Source: an uncultured Bacilli bacterium (GTDB lineage Bacteria > Bacillota_I > Bacilli_A > RF39 > UBA660). Taken from it: 15,144 nucleotides of DNA. Location of the stretch: NCBI GenBank assembly GCA_944327405.1, contig CALVHK010000017.1, forward strand, positions 1 through 15,144. The letters are read 5' to 3'. The translations under genes and the position numbers were made by a program. Positions 1 through 6,408 of this stretch are shown here, piece by piece. Every line of letters begins with the position of its first letter. Within the stretch, counting starts at the first letter, position 1. The notes beneath the pieces are model-generated. The model was not told the origin of the DNA, ran no database searches, and saw only the letters and a list, made by a program, of their open reading frames with translations.

Positions 1-3
1 CAA

Positions 4-371
4 TGGTGGAGTAGAGGAGAGTCGAACTCCTGTCCAATATATCCTATCATACAACATCTACAAGTTTAGCTTGATTTATGAGTCAAGTTATAACTGGCTC
101 AAGACCAACCGATTATAACTTCAAGTTTAGTAAGTGTTCGTTCTTCTAACCTAAACAAAGAGAAGAATATATCTTATATTTATGAACCCCTCATTAATCC
201 TATAAGCAAAATTAAGAGAAGCTTGCTACACCTAAATACTAACTAGGCAAATGCATAAGCATTTGGAGCAAATGAGTTTTCACTCTTGTCATTTAATTTT
301 AATTGTAGACTTAAGGCGCCTAACCACTTGCCGTCATATGTAGTAATATATGTCGATACCATTACTACCCC
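4..371 (-). ncRNA. ssrA: Transfer-messenger RNA (tmRNA)
   Basis: Rescues stalled ribosomes: alanyl-tmRNA with SmpB enters the A site and its internal reading frame adds a degradation tag. Seen: the minus strand begins GGGGTAGTAATGG (371 downward) and ends CTACTCCACCA (14 to 4). The seven-base acceptor stem GGGGTAG/CTACTCC pairs fully with one G-U wobble, and the CCA end is encoded. A T-arm with GTTCGACTC lies just before the acceptor 3' strand, and a near-consensus GGTATCGACA follows the 5' acceptor strand. Length is 368 nt, normal for a one-piece tmRNA. The tag frame is given separately. Pseudoknots were not folded. The ends assume RNase P processing at the first G of the acceptor stem. Its terminator must lie beyond the left edge of the window. 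Confidence 0.96.
243..290 (-). other. tmRNA proteolysis-tag reading frame
   Basis: On the minus strand the frame ending at TAG (245-243) reads DKSENSFAPNAYAFA if the resume codon is GAC at 290-288. With the alanine carried by tmRNA the tag would be ADKSENSFAPNAYAFA. The resume codon is inferred: GAC-AAG resembles mycoplasma tags that begin DK, and the frame stays open further upstream (QLKLN). The hydrophobic C-terminus YAFA fits recognition by ClpXP, Lon or FtsH-type proteases. It differs from the LAA ending usual in Bacillus and E. coli. Confidence 0.8.
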
Positions 372-381
372 GAGTACTAGT

Positions 382-410
382 ATTATACCATAAACAAATA
401 AAAAAATGAA
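382..410 (-). promoter_or_regulatory. ssrA promoter, extended -10 type
   Basis: On the minus strand TATAAT occupies 387-382 and is preceded by TGG, which makes an extended -10 element (TGnTATAAT). The -35 position, 17 nt upstream at 410-405, reads TTCATT and is weak. The mature 5' end at 371 lies 10 nt beyond the -10 element, which leaves room for a short 5' leader removed by RNase P. Confidence 0.7.
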
Positions 411-427
411 GTATTTTCTACTTCATT
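395..427 (-). terminator. Intrinsic terminator of the tail-anchored protein gene
   Basis: On the minus strand AATGAAGTA (427-419) and TACTTCATT (413-405) form a perfect 9-bp stem with a 5-nt loop. It is followed by TTTTTTATTTG. The 5' arm and loop include the final Met-Lys codons and the stop codon (420-418). The 3' arm overlaps the weak -35 region of the ssrA promoter, so two signals share the same bases. Confidence 0.75.
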
Positions 428-1254
428 AGGGCAATTGCTAAGATAATACCGATGTTTAATACGCCATAGAGAATGATGGCAATATTTATGAAGGCTGCTC
501 TTGATGATTTTGTTGGTGTCTCTTCTTCAGGTATTATTGCAGGAACGTTTTTATTTTTAAGTTCTAGTACCATTCCTTTTCCTTTCGAATCACCGATTTC
601 TTTCGTTATTTCAAAGTATTCATCTAGTTTTCTATTAATTAGTGTTCCTAACATGGTTTCTTTTGGTAGAGTGGCAATTAAAGTTTCTAAATTGCCAATT
701 AAGATTTTGTTGTCTTCAATTAATTCACTAAAGGAGTCTTTAGCACTAAAATAGAGATTCATATAATTTGTTACTTGATTTTCTAAACTATTCTCGTTAG
801 GCATGGCAACATTCATGAAGGCATTTTGATTTAACAAATTTACAAAGCCTTCTAAACTTTTGCAACTTTTATTTATTTTGATGATCTCCATAAATTCTTT
901 AGCATTTACGTTCCATGCTTCGCCAGGTAGGGTACGTAAATCAAAGGTTAGGGTTTCACTAGCTACAATTTCACCATTTTCTTGTAAATATAATACATTT
1001 TCTTTGCAAGTTAATCCTTGTAGGGCTGGATAAAACTCTAAATATTGTCTAAAGATAAAATCGTTAATGTTGATTATCTTGGTTTTGCTTAATCCAGGGC
1101 TTTCTTTTTGATTAGCCTCATTCATTGGGTTTTGTTCTAATGGCTTATTTTCCTCTCTGTAGTCGTTTATATTCATTATTTTTTCTTGGGAATTGTCTAC
1201 TCGATATTTAGGCATTTGAAATGCATTTTCATTAAAAGTATCACGTTCGTTCAT
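418..1254 (-). CDS. Tail-anchored membrane protein of unknown function
   Basis: Not recognised. The start is the ATG at 1254-1252, because GGAGGG (1267-1262) sits seven bases upstream. A longer frame starting at a TTG would run through that ribosome binding site. The product is 278 aa. Residues 1 to about 60 are polar and Asn/Gln/Glu-rich, with two copies of a short KI-x-NIND-(Y/F) motif. A mixed globular region follows, then a helical part, a Lys/Glu-rich linker and a C-terminal hydrophobic segment of about 20 residues (AFINIAIILYGVLNIGIILA) ending LMK. There is no signal peptide, so a tail-anchored topology with a cytoplasmic N-domain is inferred. It is transcribed toward ssrA but separated from it by a terminator. 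It could take part in envelope or cell-division scaffolding, but nothing in the sequence shows this. Confidence 0.8.
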   Translation of the reverse strand: MNERDTFNENAFQMPKYRVDNSQEKIMNINDYREENKPLEQNPMNEANQKESPGLSKTKIININDFIFRQYLEFYPALQGLTCKENVLYLQENGEIVASETLTFDLRTLPGEAWNVNAKEFMEIIKINKSCKSLEGFVNLLNQNAFMNVAMPNENSLENQVTNYMNLYFSAKDSFSELIEDNKILIGNLETLIATLPKETMLGTLINRKLDEYFEITKEIGDSKGKGMVLELKNKNVPAIIPEEETPTKSSRAAFINIAIILYGVLNIGIILAIALMK

Positions 1255-1277
1255 TTTAATACCCTCCAATTATTATC

Positions 1278-1306
1278 ATTTTATCAAAAAATGAAGAAAA
1301 AAACAA
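1278..1306 (-). promoter_or_regulatory. Candidate promoter of the tail-anchored protein gene
   Basis: On the minus strand TTGTTT (1306-1301), a 17-nt spacer and TAAAAT (1283-1278) lie just before the GGAGGG site. This predicts a leader of about 15 nt. The match is moderate and was found by eye in AT-rich DNA. Confidence 0.4.
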
Positions 1307-1309
1307 CAC

Positions 1310-1338
1310 TAAACATATAAAAAAATATGTAGTATAAT
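1310..1338 (+). promoter_or_regulatory. Distal candidate promoter upstream of the XRE gene
   Basis: TAAACA (1310-1315), a 17-nt spacer and a perfect TATAAT (1333-1338) point toward the XRE gene. Transcription from here would give a leader of about 160 nt. I found no convincing small ORF in that leader; the longest ATG frame, at 1411, has only five codons. Confidence 0.4.
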
Positions 1339-1422
1339 AAGTTTTATTTAAAAAGAGAGTTTGGAAGAAAACTATTTTGGCATTTTTTTACTCAATAATA
1401 TTAATATTTTATGAAAATTAAT

Positions 1423-1437
1423 TGGTAATTTTTACCA
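1423..1437. promoter_or_regulatory. Perfect inverted repeat, candidate operator
   Basis: TGGTAA, three bases, TTACCA form an uninterrupted 6-bp dyad. It lies 12 bp upstream of the proximal -35 element and about 70 bp before the regulator's start codon. The size and place suit a dimeric XRE repressor acting on its own gene. That assignment is inference from position only. Confidence 0.4.
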
Positions 1438-1448
1438 TAGGTGAATAA

Positions 1449-1479
1449 ATGACAAATGTAGTTTTAGAGCGGTTATAAT
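1449..1479 (+). promoter_or_regulatory. Proximal promoter of the XRE gene
   Basis: A perfect TATAAT at 1474-1479 is preceded by ATGACA (1449-1454) with a rather long 19-nt spacer. The leader would be about 20 nt and contains the GAGGGTGA ribosome binding site (1493-1500). Confidence 0.5.
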
Positions 1480-1507
1480 TTTTTCGAGAAGCGAGGGTGA
1501 AATAAGA

Positions 1508-1867
1508 ATGTTAAACGGAAATAGGTTAAGAGAGGTTAGGAAAGCCAAAGGTTTAACACAAACAGAATTGGGAGAATTAATTGGGGTAGGAAAATCAGCA
1601 ATCTGTTGCTATGAAAAGGAAACACGAAATCCTACATTAGAAGCATTAATTGAAATGATTCATGTTTTTGGGGTGTCTGCGGATTACTTGCTTGGGGCGG
1701 ATTATATGGTTAAAACAGTGGATAAAGATTCTTTTGAAGAGTATGCTATACTTACAAAAGAAGAAATTACTTTTATTGAAGAGATAAAGAAAAATAAACT
1801 GGTTTATGATATTTTGATGCAGGATCCAAAAAGAGGTGCTGAACTAGTAAAAAAAGAAATTGGCTAA
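1508..1867 (+). CDS. XRE-family helix-turn-helix regulator
   Basis: A 119-aa DNA-binding protein. Residues about 6-61 form a Cro/CI-type HTH: RLREVRKAKGLTQTELGELIG with recognition helix KSAICCYEKETRNP, then the typical FGVSADYLLG end of the fold. Residues 70-119 are a short charged helical tail, probably for dimerisation, with no peptidase or sensor domain. It starts at ATG with GAGGGTGA seven bases upstream. It has its own promoter and a weak terminator directly after the stop, so it appears to be a single-gene unit. The inverted repeat at 1423-1437 is a possible autoregulatory site. Targets are unknown. Two adjacent cysteines lie in the recognition region (ICCYE), which is unusual but not evidence of redox sensing. 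Confidence 0.93.
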   Translation: MLNGNRLREVRKAKGLTQTELGELIGVGKSAICCYEKETRNPTLEALIEMIHVFGVSADYLLGADYMVKTVDKDSFEEYAILTKEEITFIEEIKKNKLVYDILMQDPKRGAELVKKEIG

Positions 1868-1884
1868 CTTTGCTTAGCTTTTTT
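1863..1884 (+). terminator. Weak intrinsic terminator after the XRE gene
   Basis: GCTAA (1863-1867) pairs with TTAGC (1874-1878) around a 6-nt loop and is followed by six T. The 5' arm includes the stop codon. The stem has only five pairs, so termination may be partial. Confidence 0.45.
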
Positions 1885-1911
1885 CATGGATAAATTTTTT
1901 TAGCATATAAT
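1883..1911 (+). promoter_or_regulatory. Candidate promoter of the deacetylase-like gene
   Basis: A perfect TATAAT at 1906-1911 has a weak TTCATG 17 nt upstream (1883-1888). The next gene starts 17 bp after the -10 element, with AGGTGA as ribosome binding site (1917-1922). Confidence 0.45.
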
Positions 1912-1928
1912 TTTTTAGGTGATACGTT

Positions 1929-2708
1929 ATGCGAAAATATTATCAATACTTTGGTTTAGCTTTAATTATGGTTTTTAGCTTTTATTATACAGAAAAGATT
2001 GCTTTAATTGTGTTAAATAAAAATCCATTGATGCAAAGTATTAATGAGGAAAAAGCTACTTATGAAGAAGAATTTGTAAATGCAGAAATTCAGGGAGATT
2101 ATATTATTCCGGGGATTAATGGGTTAGCAGTTAATACAAGAGAGTCATTCTATAACATGCAAGAAATAGATGCATTTAATCACTATTATCTTGTCTTTGA
2201 TCAGGTGAGTCCTGATATTTCTTTGGAAGATAATAAAGATAAAATTATTAAGCAAGGGAATAAAAGGCAAAAACAAGTTAGTCTTGTTTTAGAGGAAAGT
2301 AATCTAGTTAGTGATTATTTAAAGGATAATCAATATAAAGCAAGTATGCTTGTTAATACAAGCACTTATGAAGCTAAAAGTTATTTTGAGGTTATTAATA
2401 ATGAGGTAAGTAATTTTAACTCTTTAGAAAATACGCTTAATCTTAATAAAGAAAATAAACACATTTGTGTTATTAATGATAGTAATTATAATATTTGTTT
2501 AAATAATAAAAATTATTTAGTAGAACCAACACTTACTTTAGATAGCACGAACTCCATCGATGTTAAAAATGGACTTGATAGTGGAAGTATTATATTTATT
2601 ACAAGTAGTGCTAATTTAAGTGATGTAAAGTTGCTATTAAAAGAAATTAAGTATAAAAATTATGGTGTTGTTTATTTAAGTGAATTAATTAGTGAAGAAA
2701 ATATTTAG
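1929..2708 (+). CDS. Membrane-anchored polysaccharide deacetylase-like pseudoenzyme
   Basis: A 259-aa protein with an N-terminal signal anchor (residues about 7-28) and an extracytoplasmic region. The body resembles the NodB/CE4 deacetylase fold. The segment QKQVSLVLEES...YLKDNQYKASMLVN (116-143) matches the place of the family's K-IALTFDDGP...LKKYNVKATFFV. DSGSIIFIT...GVVYLSEL (217-253) matches the late PGSIILLH...FVTLSEL block. Seen: the catalytic Asp-Asp is replaced by Glu-Glu in an altered context, the metal-binding His-x3-His is absent after the second strand, and the late His is replaced by Thr-Ser. So it is probably inactive as an esterase, perhaps a glycan-binding or structural relative. 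Homology is by eye; a search or structure model could overturn it. It stands alone between two terminators. Confidence 0.6.
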   Translation: MRKYYQYFGLALIMVFSFYYTEKIALIVLNKNPLMQSINEEKATYEEEFVNAEIQGDYIIPGINGLAVNTRESFYNMQEIDAFNHYYLVFDQVSPDISLEDNKDKIIKQGNKRQKQVSLVLEESNLVSDYLKDNQYKASMLVNTSTYEAKSYFEVINNEVSNFNSLENTLNLNKENKHICVINDSNYNICLNNKNYLVEPTLTLDSTNSIDVKNGLDSGSIIFITSSANLSDVKLLLKEIKYKNYGVVYLSELISEENI

Positions 2709-2724
2709 TTTTCTTCTTTTTTTT
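2694..2724 (+). terminator. Intrinsic terminator of the deacetylase-like gene
   Basis: GAAGAAAA (2694-2701) and TTTTCTTC (2709-2716) form a perfect 8-bp stem with a 7-nt loop that carries the TAG stop codon. Eight T follow (2717-2724). The 5' arm is coding sequence. The stem is AU-rich, so it is of moderate strength. Confidence 0.65.
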
Positions 2725-2732
2725 GGTATACT
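2724..2732 (+). promoter_or_regulatory. Extended -10 promoter of the helicase cassette
   Basis: TGG followed by TATACT (2727-2732) forms an extended -10 element directly after the T-tract of the preceding terminator. No good -35 is seen; that region lies in the terminator. GGAGG (2744-2748) and the start codon at 2756 follow, so the leader would be short. Confidence 0.5.
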
Positions 2733-2755
2733 TATTATGTTATGGAGGAATTTTC

Positions 2756-2989
2756 ATGAAGCAGTTGATTGGTAAAGTGGTTAGAGTGTTTATTCCAGGA
2801 GAAGACGTAGATAGAAAAGTGGCTTTTCAAGTAGAAACAGCAGAAGGTATTTATGAAATCAAAGAAGAGCAAACAGAAGAAAACGCAAAAATTTATAAAG
2901 ATGATACCGTGTTATTAACTTTCCAAAATATTTCCGGGAAAGAATTTATGGATATTTCCTTGTACGAAGAAGGTGAATTAGATGAATAG
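2756..2989 (+). CDS. Small 77-aa protein, first gene of the helicase cassette
   Basis: Not recognised. The start is the ATG at 2756, seven bases after GGAGG; an in-frame upstream start at 2723 would precede that site. The protein is acidic overall, with no membrane segment and no cysteine. Its strand-rich pattern (KQLIGKVVRVFIPG, KVAFQVETAEGIYEIKE, DDTVLLTFQN, EFMDISLYEEGEL) looks like a small beta-barrel of OB or SH3-like type; this is inferred from hydrophobic alternation only. The stop codon overlaps the helicase start by 8 bp (ATGAATAG), so the two are almost surely translationally coupled. It could be a partner or regulator of the helicase. No residue suggests an enzyme. Confidence 0.8.
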   Translation: MKQLIGKVVRVFIPGEDVDRKVAFQVETAEGIYEIKEEQTEENAKIYKDDTVLLTFQNISGKEFMDISLYEEGELDE

Positions 2990-5900
2990 TAATCCTCTAA
3001 ATTTGTATGAACATAATAAGCGGTCTTATGAAAAAGTAAAAGAAGCATTTGAGCGTGGAGAAAAGGTTGTGGGTATTGTTCATGCAACAGGTACAGGAAA
3101 ATCATATAATGCCTTACAACTTGCTTTAGATAATCCGAATAAAAGAATAACGTTGATAGCTCCTCATAATAGTATTTTAGAACATATTGAGGAGATTATT
3201 AACGAAAGTGGGTTAAGCTTGGAGAAAGATTTCTCTAATTTAACATTGATGAATTATCAAAGCTTAATCAATTTAAGCCGTACAGAATTAGCAGAGTTAC
3301 CAATCGATATACTTGTGTTAGATGAATTTCATCATATTGGAGCACCGGTTTGGGGAGAAAGAGTAAATACTATTCTTGATACTCACTCAGAGATGAAAGT
3401 TTTTGGAATGACTGCTTATACCGTACGAGATAGAGGGACCATTTATGAAAGAGATATGGCAAATCCAGATGGTGGAGAGTTATTTTCCAATAAAATTGTT
3501 AGTAGATATGATATAGCTGATGCAATGCTTGAAGGAGTATTGCCAAGTGTAGTTTACCGAAGCGCATATACAAAACTTATGGGCACTTTAGAAGCATTAG
3601 AAGAAAGAGTAAATGCAAAGAAGTGTTCTAAGGAAGAGCAAGAGTTGTATGATAAATTATTGAAAGATGCGAAAAAAAGAAGAATAGAAAAAGCTTTAAG
3701 TCTAGCTGATATGATTAAAAAATACGTTGAAAAAGAGGATAAGTTGATTTACTTTTGTCCCTTTAATAGCAATATCGAAGAGATACAAAAGGAAGCTAGG
3801 AAGTGGTTTTTAAGATATATTCCGGAAAGTGATATAGTATTTTATAAAACAACTAGTGCTATGGGAGATGAGGGAGCCAAAAACAGGGATGCTTTTTATC
3901 ATGATAAAACACTAGATGGGGTAGATGCAAGTCATAAACTTAGAGTCATATTTTGCATTAATCAGTACAATGAAGGTGTACATGCCCCAAATGTTAGTGG
4001 TGTAATAATGGGTAGAGAAACTAGGTCTGATATTGTTTTTTATGAGCAACTGGGAAGAGCTTTATCTGTTCGTGGTGATACAAAGGCTAAATACTTAGAG
4101 TATGAAAGTTATTCTAGAGATGAATTAATCCAGTTGTGTCAAAGTAAAAACATCACTGTATCTGAAAGTATGTCAAAAGAAAAAATGATTGAAAAATTAA
4201 TTGCTCCTTATGTAATTGATTTAACTAATAATATTAGTTTTATTAAAGAGTTGGAAAATAATATTCAAAATAGAGTAAAGGAACAACAGGAAAAAGGAGA
4301 TGGTAAAAAGAGACTTTTAACTATACAAGATGTATCCTTTGATATTGAGATAGTAAATGAAGAAATATATGAAATACTTAGATATGTTAGCGAACGATTA
4401 ACTAGGACTTGGGAAGACTGGTATAATCTTGCAAAAGTATATTATGAACATCATGGTAATTTAAATATTTCTCGTTCTTTTAAAACTATTAATGGATATG
4501 AATATGATGAATCAGGGTTAAATTTAGGAGTTTGGCTTAGTTTCCAAAGAATGATGAAGAAGAAAGGTACATTAAGTAAAGAACGTGAAGAAGCATTGCT
4601 TGCTATTGGAATGGTATTCGATGTCCATGAAGCACAATGGCAAGGGATATATAAACTTGCAAAAGCATACTATAATCATCATGGTAATTTAAAAGTTCCT
4701 GATGATTTTAAGACAACAAATGGATATGAATATGATGAGGCGGGTTTAAATTTAAGCCGTTGGCTTGAAAAACAAAGAAGGTTTAAGAAAAAAAGAATGT
4801 TAAGTAAGAATCGCGAAGAAGCACTGCTTGAAATAGGAATGGTATTCGATGTTCATGAAGCCCAGTGGCAAAAAGTATATGCCCTAGCTCAAAAATATTA
4901 TAGACATTACGGCAATTTAAATGTTCCTTATAGATTTAAGACAACAGATGGATATGAATATGATGAATCAGGGTTAAATTTAGGAGTTTGGCTTAGTTTC
5001 CAAAGAATGATGAAGAAGAAAGGTACATTAAGTAAAGAACGTGAAGACGCATTGTTTGCGATAGGAATGGTATTCGATGTATTAGAGGCACAATGGAATG
5101 AGATGTATGCGTTAGCTCAAAATTATTATAGACATTATGGTAATTTAAATGTCCCTCGTTCTTTTAAAACTATTAATGGATATGAATATGACGAATTTGG
5201 TCTAAATTTAATGAAGTGGATTGATATTCAAAGAAGGGAACAGAAAAAGGGTACATTAAGAAAAGAACGTGAAGATGCATTACTTGCAATAGGAATGATT
5301 TTTAATGGTCGTGAAGCGCAATGGCATGAAACGTACGAGCTAGCTAAAAAATATTATGCCCATCATGGTAATTTAAATGTCCCTCGAAATTTTAAAACTA
5401 CTAATGGCTATGAATATGATGAGGCGGGTTTAAATTTAGGTAAATGGCTTACTAATCAAAGATTGATGAAGAAGAAATGCACATTAAGCAAAGAACGAGA
5501 AGAGGCATTACTTGCCATAGGTATGGTCTTTGATGTTTACGAAGTACAGTGGCAAGAGATGTATGGGTTAGCTAAAAAATACTATGAACATCATGGTAAT
5601 TTAAATGTTCCATCAAGGTTTAAAACAATAAATGGATATGAATATAATGAAGATGGTCTAAATTTAGGATTTTGGATTAATTATCAAAGGACAGCTTATA
5701 AGAATGGAACATTAAGCAAAGAACGAGAAGAGGCATTACTTGCCATAGGTATGGCCTTTAATATTAAAAAAAATAAATCTTTCATTAAGAAGTTATGTGA
5801 ATACTATGGAGTTGATGAGAAAAAGAACAAGGCAATATTAAAAGGAATTGCTTATAAAGAGATGATTGCTAAAATAAAATATTTAGAAGAAAGACAAATA

Positions 5901-6029
5901 CCAATTACAAATAATTGCTTATTACACGAAATATTTAATATTAGTAATGAAGCTTTACAAGAAAAATACGGTATTAGCTTGGAAGATCTAGTAAAAACTT
6001 ATGTTTTAGAAGAGAAAAGAGGAAGATAG
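2982..6029 (+). CDS. SF2 DEAD/DEAH-type helicase with SAP-like segment and six helicase-associated repeats
   Basis: A 1015-aa ATP-dependent nucleic-acid helicase or translocase, predicted cytoplasmic. Motifs seen: ATGTGKS (Walker A, residues 35-41), LVLDEFHH (DEFH box, 114-117), GMTAY (motif III, 142-146), KLIYFCPF (motif IV region), VIFCINQYNEGVHAPN (motif V) and QLGRAL (motif VI, 356-361). Residues about 377-408 (YSRDELIQLCQSKNITV...KEKMIEKL) resemble a SAP DNA-binding helix-extended-helix. Residues 477-932 are six tandem 76-aa units of the helicase-associated (HA) type. A helical tail of about 80 residues follows. No nuclease or methylase domain is visible. The start overlaps the upstream 77-aa gene and the stop abuts the 96-aa gene. 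Helicases of this kind occur in chromosomes, plasmids and phages; a role in DNA repair, plasmid biology or defence is open. Parts of the repeats are identical at DNA level. Confidence 0.93.
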   Translation: MNSNPLNLYEHNKRSYEKVKEAFERGEKVVGIVHATGTGKSYNALQLALDNPNKRITLIAPHNSILEHIEEIINESGLSLEKDFSNLTLMNYQSLINLSRTELAELPIDILVLDEFHHIGAPVWGERVNTILDTHSEMKVFGMTAYTVRDRGTIYERDMANPDGGELFSNKIVSRYDIADAMLEGVLPSVVYRSAYTKLMGTLEALEERVNAKKCSKEEQELYDKLLKDAKKRRIEKALSLADMIKKYVEKEDKLIYFCPFNSNIEEIQKEARKWFLRYIPESDIVFYKTTSAMGDEGAKNRDAFYHDKTLDGVDASHKLRVIFCINQYNEGVHAPNVSGVIMGRETRSDIVFYEQLGRALSVRGDTKAKYLEYESYSRDELIQLCQSKNITVSESMSKEKMIEKLIAPYVIDLTNNISFIKELENNIQNRVKEQQEKGDGKKRLLTIQDVSFDIEIVNEEIYEILRYVSERLTRTWEDWYNLAKVYYEHHGNLNISRSFKTINGYEYDESGLNLGVWLSFQRMMKKKGTLSKEREEALLAIGMVFDVHEAQWQGIYKLAKAYYNHHGNLKVPDDFKTTNGYEYDEAGLNLSRWLEKQRRFKKKRMLSKNREEALLEIGMVFDVHEAQWQKVYALAQKYYRHYGNLNVPYRFKTTDGYEYDESGLNLGVWLSFQRMMKKKGTLSKEREDALFAIGMVFDVLEAQWNEMYALAQNYYRHYGNLNVPRSFKTINGYEYDEFGLNLMKWIDIQRREQKKGTLRKEREDALLAIGMIFNGREAQWHETYELAKKYYAHHGNLNVPRNFKTTNGYEYDEAGLNLGKWLTNQRLMKKKCTLSKEREEALLAIGMVFDVYEVQWQEMYGLAKKYYEHHGNLNVPSRFKTINGYEYNEDGLNLGFWINYQRTAYKNGTLSKEREEALLAIGMAFNIKKNKSFIKKLCEYYGVDEKKNKAILKGIAYKEMIAKIKYLEERQIPITNNCLLHEIFNISNEALQEKYGISLEDLVKTYVLEEKRGR
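4410..5777 (+). repeat. Six tandem 228-bp repeats encoding helicase-associated domains
   Basis: Units begin at the Trp codon of EAQW-type junctions at 4410, 4638, 4866, 5094, 5322 and 5550. Each is exactly 228 bp (76 codons). The protein pattern is W-x3-Y-x-LAK-x-YY-x-HHGNL, then FKT-x-NGYEYDE-x-GLNL, then W-x3-QR, then LSKEREEALLAIGM. Units 1 and 3 share a block of 100 identical bases (4492-4591 and 4948-5047). Units 1 and 4 share an identical stretch near 4471 and 5155. Units 5 and 6 share about 46 bases (5481 and 5709). All these offsets are multiples of 228. Confidence 0.95.
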
Positions 6030-6320
6030 ATGTTTTTGAGTAGGTATGTAAGTGATGTATATTACCAAATGATTCTTGAAGAGTACGATGATGGATATTT
6101 ATCAACACTAAGTGAAGAGCAGTTTAGAGTAATATATGAATTATTTAGAGAATATGGATTCACTTATTTAGAAGACATTATTTTGAGGTATTTAGAAATA
6201 TTTGAGATGGATTATGCCTTAGTAAAAGAAAAGCTGGAAGAATTAAGAAGTGATTTAGGACCTGATTTTATCTACATTATTCGTAATAATTTAAGTTTAC
6301 TAGACAGAATACTTGAGTGA
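6030..6320 (+). CDS. Small 96-aa helical protein, last gene of the helicase cassette
   Basis: Not recognised. ATG directly follows the helicase stop codon (TAG at 6027-6029), and AGAGGAAG inside the end of the helicase gene serves as ribosome binding site. The protein is predicted all-alpha with high Leu, Glu, Tyr and Phe content (YYQMILEEYDDGYLSTLSEEQF, YLEDIILRYLEIF, YALVKEKLEELRSDLGPDFIYIIRNN). It has no membrane segment, cysteine or catalytic motif. The abutting arrangement means it is co-expressed with the helicase, so a partner, inhibitor or adaptor role is plausible but unproven. No terminator is visible after it; transcription may run into the RNase J gene. Confidence 0.78.
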   Translation: MFLSRYVSDVYYQMILEEYDDGYLSTLSEEQFRVIYELFREYGFTYLEDIILRYLEIFEMDYALVKEKLEELRSDLGPDFIYIIRNNLSLLDRILE

Positions 6321-6325
6321 AATTC

Positions 6326-6354
6326 TTGCAATCGTTAAAGTTTTTTGGTATAAT
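6326..6354 (+). promoter_or_regulatory. Promoter of the RNase J-like gene
   Basis: TTGCAA (6326-6331), a 17-nt spacer and TATAAT (6349-6354), with TGG before the -10 element making it also an extended -10. This is one of the best promoter matches in the window. The leader is about 48 nt and U-rich. Confidence 0.7.
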
Positions 6355-6408
6355 GATTTTGCCTTAAAACTTTTTTATTTACATTTTTTTGAAACGGAGT
6401 TGATTATT

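Noticed and set aside
473..754. Plus-strand open frame opposite the tail-anchored gene
   Set aside because: It lies wholly inside the minus-strand gene, has no ribosome binding site, and its hydrophobic translation is the shadow of an AT-rich coding region.
2893..3105. Minus-strand frame across the helicase gene start
   Set aside because: It overlaps two well-supported plus-strand genes and has no ribosome binding site or recognisable product.
4410..5777. Evenly spaced repeats as a CRISPR array
   Set aside because: The 228-bp units are in frame within one long coding sequence and encode a helicase-associated protein repeat.
6318..6320. Mollicute code with TGA read as tryptophan
   Set aside because: TGA ends at least two genes at sensible lengths and tryptophans are encoded by TGG throughout.
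6313..6408. N-terminal extension of the RNase J-like protein
   Set aside because: The extension would start inside the previous gene and translate the promoter; the TTG at 6409 has a proper GGAG site and matches the family's N-terminus.
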